Source: Plakobranchus ocellatus (lineage: Eukaryota > Mollusca > Gastropoda > Plakobranchidae). From it: DNA of 29,861 nt. Where the stretch lies: contig BLXT01007928.1 in NCBI GenBank assembly GCA_019648995.1, forward strand, positions 3,199,604 to 3,229,464. The letters are read 5' to 3'. Below, one piece after another: positions 10,860-20,402 of this stretch. A model generated the notes under the pieces. The model ran no database searches. It worked only from the letters and a program-made list of their open reading frames with translations, and was not told the origin of the DNA. Within the stretch, counting starts at the first letter, position 1, and each line of letters starts with the position of its first letter. The position numbers and the translations under genes were made by a program.

Positions 10860-10973
10860 TTATAGCCTTGCAATGTGGGCAATGTAGTAGAGGTAGACAG
10901 AGAATAACTTTTATTTAAAGTCTTAAGTCATGGGCAATAGGCAAGGATAGCAAAAACAACTTTATAAGGTCAA
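10860..10973 (+). mobile_element. LINE 3'-end relic (copy B)
   Basis: Counterpart of the relic at 9281-9395 in the second duplicated block, with the same broken SRGRQRI-type tail. Confidence 0.62.
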
Positions 10974-11465
10974 AAGTGAAGGAACATGATCTCCAATATG
11001 CTCCAGAAAGAGCACCTACAAAATAATGGGGGCAATTTGAATTATTTCAAGCGTGCGTGTCTAGCCTTAAAAATAACTTTGAGAGAAACATATGCAAAAA
11101 CAAGGAGAATACTAAAATTTGAGGAATAACCTGAAGATGATAAAACTGATATTGGTTCACAAAAAAACACAATTTAAAAAATTTAAATGTTTGTTCAAAA
11201 TCATTGAGGCATATATCTAGGATGAGGAAGAGCGTAGAGGAAATGCTTTCATATGATAGCAAGTTCAGGGCACAACATTCATGAAGTCAAGGCTGTGTCA
11301 TGTAACTGTCAAACTCTCCCTAACTTACAATTCAGCATTACAATTCAAATATTACCCTAAATGAACAGATTCTACAAAAAAAAAAGAATGGTCTCATATC
11401 TGATTTAAAAATTCACTTGTCATGATGATTCAGTAATTTTTGATTGCTAATTTCAATATTGCTAT

Positions 11466-14259
11466 AAGATTTTTACTAGCTTTTCTTGCTTAGATAACAG
11501 ACAATTGACAAATCCACTTGTCCAGTTACTTTAAAGTCATATAATAGAATTGATCAAACATCAATGTGTAATCTAAAGGAATTTAGCATTGCATAGTTAT
11601 TTGTGTTTTTGGGGGGATTGAGGATGGGGGTGCACATGTATGCATATATTTTTATAAAGTAGCGATGACACAGTAAACAGAAAAACAATTTTGCTAGGTT
11701 TCTGTAAATCTACAACAAATGGCAATTGTTTTTTTATTTTCTTTCAACTGAGAAGGCCACAATTTTTCAGGTTAACATGTAAAAAGACACAATTGCAGAA
11801 CATATGTTGATTTCTGGTTGGTAGGGTTCTGGAATGAATCCAGAAATTTTTAGATTGAAGGCATTAATGCTAGTTCATACTTTCAGATACTTTTCAAGTT
11901 AACAAAATAGGTTTGAATTTTTTAACTACATTAGGAAATGAACAATTAATTTTTATAGAACGTTAAAGTAATTGTCTCAATCAAGGAAACTTAGAATACA
12001 GGTCCCCGCCTTACTTTTTCCATAAAATTCTACATACATTTATAACATATTCTTGTTAGCTCTTACACAAGGTGAATCATGCCATTTTCCACACTTATCT
12101 CCTGCTGATCTATATGAGAAAATGGATCAAGATTTAAATTATGCATAGTTATGAAAGCCGTAAAAGATCAGTCAGCTGTTATCCTGTAAAGTTAAAAACT
12201 GTACAGGGATGGTCAAAAGGGTATAAGTAAATTACATCAAGGCGGTTTCAAGCCGCCAAGGTAAATCTAGATTCATTAATTTATACAATTATGGAAAAAA
12301 AAAGACGCTAACCTAACTAAATCTAACCATACAATTTCTAATCTACTAAATAAATCCCTACTTTTTGATCAAATATACCTGGCCTAGATGTGGATCTAGA
12401 ATTATTAATCTAGGCCTAGATCTAAACCTAAACTAGACCAAACAAAGTTCATGCTGACCCGGAAAAATGGCAGACAACACAAACCTAGACTAGATCTATG
12501 CAAACAAAATGTGTGAAGAAAACAAAGCAACGAAAATACAAACAATTTAATCTTGATCTTTAAAAAAAAAACAATAAATGGTCCAATAGAGTTTTCAGTT
12601 CATTGCTCGCAGTGCCAGTGTTGGTGTTGCAATACTTATTCTGGTGCTGCTAACATTGAGCCTTGGGCCAACGTAGTAACTTCCTCAGTTGCATACTGGA
12701 TGGTGGCTGGATCAAGACTAAGGTAGGGTATTTACTTTCCACATATTGTCAGGGCGAGTTTATATCATGCTGTGACATCTCATGATATCACAGTACAAGT
12801 GTGTCATGATCTGTGACACATTCATCCTCTACAAAATGATTCAAATACTCTCCAATGGCTGAAAATAGCTATTAGCTTTCTGCTAATCAGCCAAAAGGAA
12901 GGTACTCTCGACTAGACAAAATGGATGGTATCCAAGAAAACGAGCACAGAATTGGCATTTCTTCATTTTCACAACCCAACAAGATCTATCTAGATCTAGG
13001 CTAGATCTAAATTTGATCTATCTTTACTGACTCCACAGCAGCTCTAGCTCATCCATTTACCTCGTTGATTTCCTCCAAAAATAAATAGCTATGCATGCAT
13101 TCCTTATCTAGAAGTGACAGTCAATATTTTCTTAATTTATTTCAGACTTCTAAATTTCTGATATGAAAACAAAGTGTTTCCACTGGTTGTTTTGGCTGGA
13201 GAAATCTACATCGTCGACCGCCATAGGAAACAAACTATAAAAATAGAGTAACCTTTCCTTGGTAAAACAACAACATAAAAAAAGAAGATCGATCTGCAAG
13301 AAACGAAATAAAACTCAGACCAAAGCATCTCATACTGCAATGAGTGAGCCGGGAAGCCTGCAAAAGGCGTTTCTAATCCAGTTCATTAATCACTTTCAGC
13401 AATGTGTGTCTATTTTCTGCTCCACAATGCCTTTATCTTATAAACTTAGGATTTAAGGTTTCAACTGGATTTTTTTTTAAAAAGCGAGAAGATTCATGAC
13501 CTGCCATTACTATTTGCATAAGTTTATGAGAAAAAATATAGTCTTAATATTAAAGTGCCACAGTTTATATAACGCAATTCCTCTATCTTGCTTAGGGGTG
13601 TGTGGAGTGCAGTATTGAGAAAGCGGTCCTGAGAGTCGCTCCTACGCCATGAGATTCTTCATCATATATTATAGAGATGTCTTCTATGCAGCATTAATAG
13701 CATCAATAGAGTATAGGATTCTGTTATAGCATCTAATCTTTCCGTGACTTCCTGGCTCCATCTCTGGTTTGGCATCCTTCTACTTTGTCTCAAAATTTGT
13801 CACTTTCTTTTCTAGACAACCGTTCTTTTCATTGCCCTCAGGGTGTTTAATTTTTCCCCCCAGTCAAAGAGATGAGGGGCGAGTTATCTATTATATTACT
13901 TCCAATAAACTGGGGCATTTGTTCGAGTTCACCCTTTCTTTGTCTTTATTTTCGTGCTTTTGTTGTTTTTTTTTTTGTTTGTTTGTTTTTTTTAATGTCG
14001 TCCTCAATATGTGAAGAATCTCTAGACTCGGGCTCCTTCTATCTAGATTCCTAAACCTAGTTATTTTTTTAATTGTTGTTTTTTTTTAGTCTTCGCATAA
14101 ACGCGTACTTCCTCTAAAACTCCATCACTTTTTCGCCTAGTAATAATACCAGCATAGAATTTATAGTTCACCGACCTGTATCCGTTTCAACCCTTTCTGT
14201 TCCTCGAGATATAAGACATGCATATCGCACAAAAACACCCCATCCTTCAAGATATCTTC
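11466..14259. other. Non-coding stretch upstream of NEDD1
   Basis: No gene is supported. NEDD1 should have its 5' untranslated exon and promoter in or beyond this stretch, but no site decides where. A minus-strand ATG at 13224-13222 opens a 24-codon frame (MAVDDVDFSSQNNQW...) that ends without an obvious donor. CTAGATCT-type motifs cluster at 12262-12500 and 12980-13020. The stretch 13860-14090 is T-rich. Confidence 0.6.
12262..13020. repeat. Scattered CTAGATCT/AGATCTAG motifs
   Basis: Short near-palindromic words (TCTAGATT, TGGATCTAGA, GGCCTAGATCTA, ACTAGATCTA, ATCTAGATCTAG) recur at 12262-12500 and 12980-13020, far above chance for such a short span. Similar words appear at 28593-28612 and 28865-28885. 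This resembles the dispersed TAGATC-rich simple sequence I associate with gastropod genomes (from memory, not checked). Confidence 0.55.
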
Positions 14260-14690
14260 AGATGAGCATCAGCAAAAAAGAATGGAGGAAGATGTGAAAC
14301 AACGGATATGAAAGGCCGGGTAACACAGGCTTTTCTGGAGTTAAGGAAAATCTGGTCCAGTATATCAAGCAAATCTGCTCAGGTGCAAAAAAAAAAAGTT
14401 TATTAGAATGATAAATTCTTTTGCAAAGATAATTTTGTGCTGATGGATCCGAGACTATGCGAGTAAGAAATAAAAAATATATATATGTAAACTCCAGTCC
14501 TTCAGAGCATATCCATGAAGCGCATAATCATCATTGACGGACCCGACACAATCAGGAGATGATTTGAAAGAATTAAACAGCTGCCGAAAGAGATGCATAT
14601 GAAAAAGAGAAAATGGAGATTGCCTGATCACACTCTGAGAGAAGCCCAAGCGAAAAGCGAAATTGAGACTGAGATGAAAGTGTTAAGAGA
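14260..14690 (+). mobile_element. Non-LTR retrotransposon (LINE) relic, 3' part of ORF2
   Basis: The plus strand, with several frameshifts and stops, shows EEDVKQRI, then TQAFLELRKIWSS, then after a gap RIKQLPKEMHMKKRKWRL followed by PDHTLREAQAK. This order matches the segment after the reverse transcriptase domain of LINE ORF2 proteins (…QRIxKAxxAFxxLRxIW…, later …KRKWRWxGHTLR…). It is clearly inactive. The part between the two blocks has decayed. Confidence 0.75.
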
Positions 14691-15132
14691 ACTTTAAAAA
14701 TAAGTGAAAGAATTGCACAAAATGGAAAGGCATGGAAAGCTTTATAGGCCTATATATAGTCTGCGCTCCATATATTGCTGAAAGACAAAAAAGAAGAAAG
14801 CGTAATGTGTAACTCAATTAACTTAACCTTTCCGATTTATTTTCAACTCTGCCTTAAAGTAAAGGCGCCTTTTTTCTTCCTTTTTTTTTTTGTTATAAGA
14901 TTTCATTGTTTGTAGCAACGGACCATGAACATGTTAGGACACTCATACTAATAGTAGGTTTTACCATTGATGCCCTAAACGTCATAGAGACTAGCAGCGA
15001 AACATTTTAATGTATGCACTCACTTATTCCTCTCTGATGGGTGTAAGTTTGGGGCTGCTTTCTTATACGATAATTTTATATGCACGTGCTTATCCTATTG
15101 CAAGAAAACTGAGTACTCTAGGTAGTGCCTTA

Positions 15133-15163
15133 CGTCATGGTGCTGCCAATATTGCCTAACTCA
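15133..15163 (+). repeat. Left inverted-repeat arm
   Basis: Its reverse complement begins TGAGTTAGGCAATATTGGCA, nearly identical to the start of the minisatellite monomer (TGAGTTAGGCAATCTTGGCA). Confidence 0.75.
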
Positions 15164-15316
15164 TTTTTGGCATAATGGAGAAAATCGAGTTTAAGTGTTC
15201 TTAAAAGTCAAAACAAAACCTGTAATGAATTTTTAGGGTTATACTCTTATATTTCCGTTTTGTACATTTAAGTATCGTTGTATTTTCGACTTTTAGATAA
15301 CATTATAGGATATATA

Positions 15317-15992
15317 CGACAATCTTGGACCCATATGATACATGAGTTAGGCAATCTTGGCACCATTTATACCTGAGTTCGGCAATCTTTGACCCATATG
15401 ATACTTGAGTTCGGCAATCTTGACACCAGTGATACCTGAGTTAGGCAATCTTAGACCCATATGATTCTTGAGTTAGAAAATCTTGACACCAGTGATGCCT
15501 GGGCTACACAATTTTAGACCCATATGATACCTGAGTTCGGCAATCTTGGAACCATATGATACCTGAGTTCGGCAATCTTGGACCCATATGATACCTGAGT
15601 TAGGCAATCTTGGAACCATATGATACCTGAGTTCGGCAATCTTGGACCCATATGATACCTGAGTTAGGCAATCTTGACACCAGTGATACCTGAGTTAGGC
15701 AATCTTGGATCCATATGATACCTGAGTTAGGCAATCTTGACACCAGTGATACCTGAGTTAGGCAATCTTGGACCCATATGATACTTGAGTTCGGCAATCT
15801 TGACACCAGTGATACCTGAGTTAGGCAATCTTGGACCCATATGATACCCGAGTTAGGCAATCTTGGCACCATTTATACCTGAGTTAGGCAATCTTGACAC
15901 CAGTAATAGCTGAGTTGGGCAATCTTGGACTTATATGATACCTGAGTTCGGCAATCTTGACACCAGTGATACCTGAGTTAGGCAATACTGGT
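15317..15992 (+). repeat. Minisatellite, 31/32-bp monomers, about 22 copies
   Basis: Two monomer types alternate around a common core, TGAGTT[A/C]GGCAATCTTG: a 32-bp form ending GACCCATATGATACC and a 31-bp form ending ACACCAGTGATACC. In the central part they alternate as 63-bp dimers. Copies near 15470-15520 are the most diverged. The 63-bp period keeps a minus-strand frame open across 15600-15872, but there is no evidence that it is translated. Confidence 0.97.
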
Positions 15993-16123
15993 CAGTCTTT
16001 TTTAATTAATCATTTAAAAAAATTGGCCTGGCACTTAAATATTGGAAAAAAAATTTTTTTTTCAGATGACACGTTATAAAATACTGTATCTAAAAAAGAT
16101 ATCATTCGATTTTTGCTGAAGTC

Positions 16124-16154
16124 AGACTTAGGCAGCATTGGCTGCACCATGACG
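16124..16154 (-). repeat. Right inverted-repeat arm
   Basis: Inverted counterpart of the left arm. It reads ACTTAGGCAGCATTGGCTGC then ACCATGACG on the plus strand, in the same orientation as the minisatellite monomers. Confidence 0.75.
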
Positions 16155-16542
16155 ATTAGGTATATTGATCTCAGTTAGTTTCGCCTGAGTGAAGAGTGTT
16201 TTTTTTTTCTTCTCTTTATAACATCTAAAATAATTTTTTAAGGCCATTAGAAAGACTGTCCTCGACTCCACACGTAGCCTACAACATGAAAAGAGGAGCC
16301 AGATTAGTTAGTTATCGGTAGGCCTACTATACAGAAACAGTCTAAGTTACTTAAACAATAAAAGTAAGACTATCACCACAGCCAGATGATGAAGGGATAG
16401 AGGGATGAAAATTGCAGTCAGTGAAAAAAAAAAGTTACCAAGGTAAGGCATAATAATAGACTTATTATTTGTTGTCTTTTACTTTGCGGCTTTGTTGTTA
16501 TTTATTTCTCTTTTAACATGCGAGTACTTTTCTGATCTTCAT

Positions 16543-16924
16543 ACAGGAGTAGAATAGAAAGTACACATTTATGTTTTGTTTTGCAGTTTCATCCAATTTT
16601 GTATACTACACCTCGATGATATTTTCATTATGTTTATTGTTTCACTTCTGTATGGTCCGTCGTGTGTTCTTACAGTTAAAACGCCATGACTTACAGCTTT
16701 TTTCAGAAGCAAACACCACCAAGTGCACGCCTCTAATCAAGTGAGATATACACACTGTGCACTGCTCGATAAGTCTTCCCCTTGTCTTGCACTGTACTTG
16801 TTTAGTAACAACCCCCCTCCCCAACCCTTTCCACCTCCTCGCAAACCATAAAACACATTATATGAAAAGCCATATATATATTTATATAGGATGAAACTGC
16901 AAGGACTTTCTATTCTACTCCTTT
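16543..16924. mobile_element. Small inverted-repeat element (MITE-like), about 380 bp
   Basis: GGAGTAGAATAGAAAGT at the left end and its exact reverse complement at the right end are followed inwards by a second shared block, TGCAGTTTCATCC. The left arm has about 16 extra bases between the two blocks. The interior has no coding capacity. The ends and target site are not defined. Confidence 0.7.
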
Positions 16925-18754
16925 AAGAAGCGCCATTACTTACACACATTCTTTTCAAGACCAACCGCTTAATCCGTTAATATATCAACCAGTGTCTGTC
17001 CTATATTTTCTCTCCAGCATTGCCCGAGTCATTCACCTTGCTCCACCCGTTCTTCTCTGTACTCGTTGATTTGCTTTAAGTAAGTACATGTGTAACTCTG
17101 TGTATCTTTGCATTATGAATTTTTGTTGTCTAATATCTTTTCTGTTTAATAGTGCCGTACATATATTCTAAAACTGATGAAGCCAAAGGAAAAGTGACAT
17201 GTTTTTATGTTTCTTTTGATCAATAGATATTTTAGTTTGTGACTACTTTTTGACACCATTCAAACTTGGACAGATTCTTAAAAAGGTGACTTTGAACTGG
17301 CACAGTTACAAAGATTATGATCTAACTATTACTATTCGAGTATCAGGATAATTTCAATAATGAAGAAAGGAAAACAAATTTAGAATCCGAAACGTAAGTT
17401 AACTACTACAAAATGTCATTAATTAGGAGTCACATTTATATAGAATATACAGTACAAGCATACAGCTGAAATAATTATGATTATGTGTGCTGCATGTAAA
17501 ATTTGTCACGTAAAATTTTAGGAACATGAATCCAAAGAAACACAAAAGGAGGAAAGAAAAGATAAGAGCCATCACATCACATATTTTAAAACTTAAATTT
17601 TATTGCATATTTTCTTTGTTTGACAGCTAAGCCTGGTGAAAGAAAATGTAAAAGAAATTATAATAAATCTGATAAAGAGTTACAAATCACTGATAAATAA
17701 ATTGTGCATAAAATGACTTTTTTTTGCAAATATATGTATCTGGACATTCATTTTGATCAGCTGCTGTGAACTTTGCTAAATTAAATAAAAGCAAAAGTGT
17801 GAAAATATAATCATATTGGCAAAGAATGACTTTTGAGATTCGTTGATTGTTAAAATTCGGAAGCAGCTTGAACAGAAATAATTCTGTTCAAGAGCTGAGA
17901 TTATTCCCTGAGATCACAAGATTCAATAATGTTGAGAATAAATTTTCTTCCTCTTTTTTACAAATGGCTTTTAAACACTTATAAAAATTTAAAATCAGTT
18001 TTGCCACACTCGTCCTGATTTTCCACATAAAATTAGGCCACATTTATGGCAGTGGGGACAGAAATGGTTAAAGAATAATAGTATATAAAAAAAAACAACA
18101 AAAAAAAAGGTATTGTATGTGAACACTATGCCAATTTGGATTTTGAATGTACACTCTTTACAACTTTTGTGTATTTAGCTATGTTCAGATGAATAAAATC
18201 ACAAGCGAATAAAGAAATAAAGACAATTGTTTAAATCTCCGATATCTTGTTACATGTATACAATTTAGTTCATCTGCTAGCGTCATTTAGATCACATAAT
18301 TTAGCTCTTCAAAAGACATAATACATAATGCTTATGATACTTGATCACTCTGAGTGGAACTCTTGAACTGTAAGCTGCCATGGTATGTTGGAAAAAAAAA
18401 TCCCAAAAGAAGACAATTTTTTGTTTTGTTCTGTAAAAAAAAAAAAACCATACAGTCACACACCTTGGCCCCTCAAGGGTTGGTTCACACTAAACAGTTG
18501 AGAGCTATATGAGCCTAACTTTTTACCTCAATATATGCATAACACTTTGTAAATCTGCATTTCTAAATTACATGCTTATCAACACACTGTAAATCAGAAT
18601 CCCAGAATGATTTGAAAAAAAAAAAATAGAAGCACAGAGAGAAGTACACATTATTATAGATAATTAACGATAAGCTTTATGACAATCCATGGTTACACAA
18701 AAAGGAAAAATGCTTTTATAAATTAGGTTGTTAAAAAAAGTGAAGTGGATACCA
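16925..18754. other. Non-coding stretch
   Basis: No gene is supported. One plus-strand segment, 17018-17079, has a good acceptor (TTTTCTCTCCAG) and a consensus donor (GTAAGT) but no recognisable product. Another GTAAGT follows at about 17393. The rest is AT-rich and featureless apart from homopolymer runs. Confidence 0.6.
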
Positions 18755-18975
18755 CACCTGTTCCAAGCAGCAGGGAACCAGTAGGATCCTGATTGTTCTT
18801 GGCACACAGCATTCTGAGGTAATTTGCTATCGTTTTCCTTGCTGCGTTTCACCAGGTCTTTAAAGACCTAGCTACACATTTAGTGCTGGGTAGACACAGG
18901 AAAGCGATGAAAAATTGACTTAGCCCGGACTGGGATTTCTCAATTGTCCTACTGGGTAAGCTACCGCTCCAGGCT
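18755..18975. mobile_element. SINE-like dispersed repeat, copy 1
   Basis: About 70% identical in the same orientation to 28277-28500. Shared words include TGATTGTT, GCATTC, TTTGC, AGGTCT..AGACC, CATTTAGTGCTG/CATTCAGTGCTG and GATGAAAAATTGACTT. A 16-bp palindrome lies at 18854-18869. The minus strand ends in a weakly tRNA-like head (GGAGCGGTAGCTTACCC…), which hints at a tRNA-derived SINE, but the promoter boxes are degenerate. Confidence 0.72.
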
Positions 18976-20294
18976 GTTTAAATGGTGTTTAAATGCATTA
19001 AAAACATGATGCAACAATACAAAAAAAACAACATAAAAAATCTTCATCAGATCAATAAATCAAGCTGAAAAAAAGATTTGAAAAAACAAAATGGATTGCA
19101 AAGGTGAAAAATGTAAACAATAGTCATCAATTTATACTAATTAGAGGAAACACCTGCATAAAAAATAGGACTTAAATTTCATGAAAAATAATAATAATAA
19201 CCTCAACCATAAATCCATAACATCTTTAAGAAACAAAAATATACATCTAAAATGTTAAGAAATGGAGAATAAAAGTACATGAATAAGGTCATATTTGGAC
19301 ATAAAAAAAAAAAAAGGGTACCTTGAATACTTTGCCAACTGGATTAACATTCATATAGTGTAAAATTATCTCCAAATGCACTGTCTCCAGTTTATCTCTG
19401 AAAACATCATCTACAAATAAATGGCAATGTACTGAGTATATTTAAAATGCATCTACATGTTTTTTACAGAATGACAGTTAAACAATTTTCGAAAGGCTCA
19501 AAGTGAGAAAATTAAGTCACTACCCAAAAAAAAAAATTTAAAACATAAAAATGCCACTTGGGAAAGCAATTGCTGTTATTTTCTTACTTATTAAGATGTA
19601 ATGATATCCAAATAAGATAAATAAAAGTCCAATTTTCAAACCAAATCAGTATCTTACAAACACAATGCTGAATAGTATAGCACTGAAGTAATATATCAGC
19701 GTGGATATGACAACTCATTGCCAGATATTATTTCTTTATAAAGCAAGGAATGTTTTCTGTGAGATGTAACTTTAAAGAAAAATCTTTAAGAGCAATTATG
19801 TTCTGATAAAGAATGCAATGAGAGAATTCTCTTGTCACTTCCTATCTTCAAAATTTCTTTCAAATAAGCAAATAATACAAGACCAAAAGATTAGGTATAA
19901 AAAAGGAACTGCTACCTGAGATAAATGTAGACATTTATTACATTGATCATTGAAAAAAACCAAATAAACGAAGAAATGCCTTAGGTTAAAAAAAGTATGA
20001 TCTATTACTGATTGGGCTAGGCCAAAAAATAAATGAAATGAGTAATCTCAAAGACTCAGAAATATGAAAATTGGCATGTAAGCGTAAAAAAAATGTGATG
20101 TTCATTATGGAAATTTTAACAATCGTAAACAAATTAAATTGGAATAACATTAACTGCAAAGTGAAAAAGGGCTTTAAAAGTTTTTGCATAAGTTTTTCTT
20201 TTCCAAAGATATTCATGTGCAGGAATGGATTGGGCTGGCTTTTAAGAAAGATTAAGATTGCGATGAATATTTTTTCATATCCTAGTCAATTAAT
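18976..20294. other. Non-coding stretch holding the MGLL 3' UTR
   Basis: This follows the MGLL stop codon on the minus strand. No gene is seen. The short open frames here are AT-rich and lack domain similarity. Confidence 0.6.
19934..19939 (-). terminator. Candidate MGLL polyadenylation signal
   Basis: AATAAA on the minus strand about 355 bp after the MGLL stop. Another AATAAA overlaps the stop codon itself (20299-20294) and is too close to be the likely site. Confidence 0.3.
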
Positions 20295-20402
20295 TTATTT
20301 TTGCGGCACATGATTGACAAGCCAGTCGACAATTTGTTGTCGAGCCTTGGATCCATCAGGTTCTATTTCAAGGTGCAGCTGATGATAGGCCTTTGGATAA
20401 AT
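20295..20402 (-). CDS. MGLL: MGLL exon 8 (catalytic His, stop)
   Basis: 108 nt, residues 268-302 and TAA. It starts IYPKAYHQLHLE with the catalytic His274 and ends IVDWLVNHVPQK. The acceptor is TCTTCCCAG. Confidence 0.96.
   Translation of the reverse strand: MYPKAYHQLHLEIEPDGSKARQQIVDWLVNHVPQK

Larger units (their letters stand above)
10701..11465. repeat. Copy B of the 765-bp duplicated block
   Basis: Second copy of 9122-9887. It starts directly at the N gap, inside NEDD1 exon 1, and ends at ...ATTGCTAT, after which unique sequence follows instead of the retrotransposon. This is the uninterrupted (empty-site) version of the locus. Confidence 0.92.
15106..16175. mobile_element. Inverted-repeat element carrying an internal minisatellite
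   Basis: Arms at 15133-15163 and 16124-16154 are inverted copies (about 84% over 31 bp: CGTCATGGTGC[T/A]GCCAAT..TGCCTAA), with weaker similarity outward that includes a shared AACTGAG. No transposase is visible. The inside is mostly the 31/32-bp tandem array. This looks like a non-autonomous foldback or MITE-type element; no target-site duplication is evident. Confidence 0.6.

Noticed and set aside
9122..11465. Genuine tandem duplication of NEDD1 exon 1
   Set aside because: Copy B starts exactly at an N gap within the exon and copy A ends in a retrotransposon at the same site where copy B is empty; an allelic assembly artefact is simpler.
15600..15872. 90-codon minus-strand frame in the minisatellite as a protein gene
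   Set aside because: Explained by the 63-bp repeat period; the start codon is just a repeat variant and the frame ends inside the array.
15317..15992. CRISPR-like array
   Set aside because: Head-to-tail monomers of one sequence with no unique spacers, in animal DNA.
18664..18852. 62-codon minus-strand frame
   Set aside because: Runs through the SINE-like repeat whose second copy at 28.3 kb does not keep the frame.
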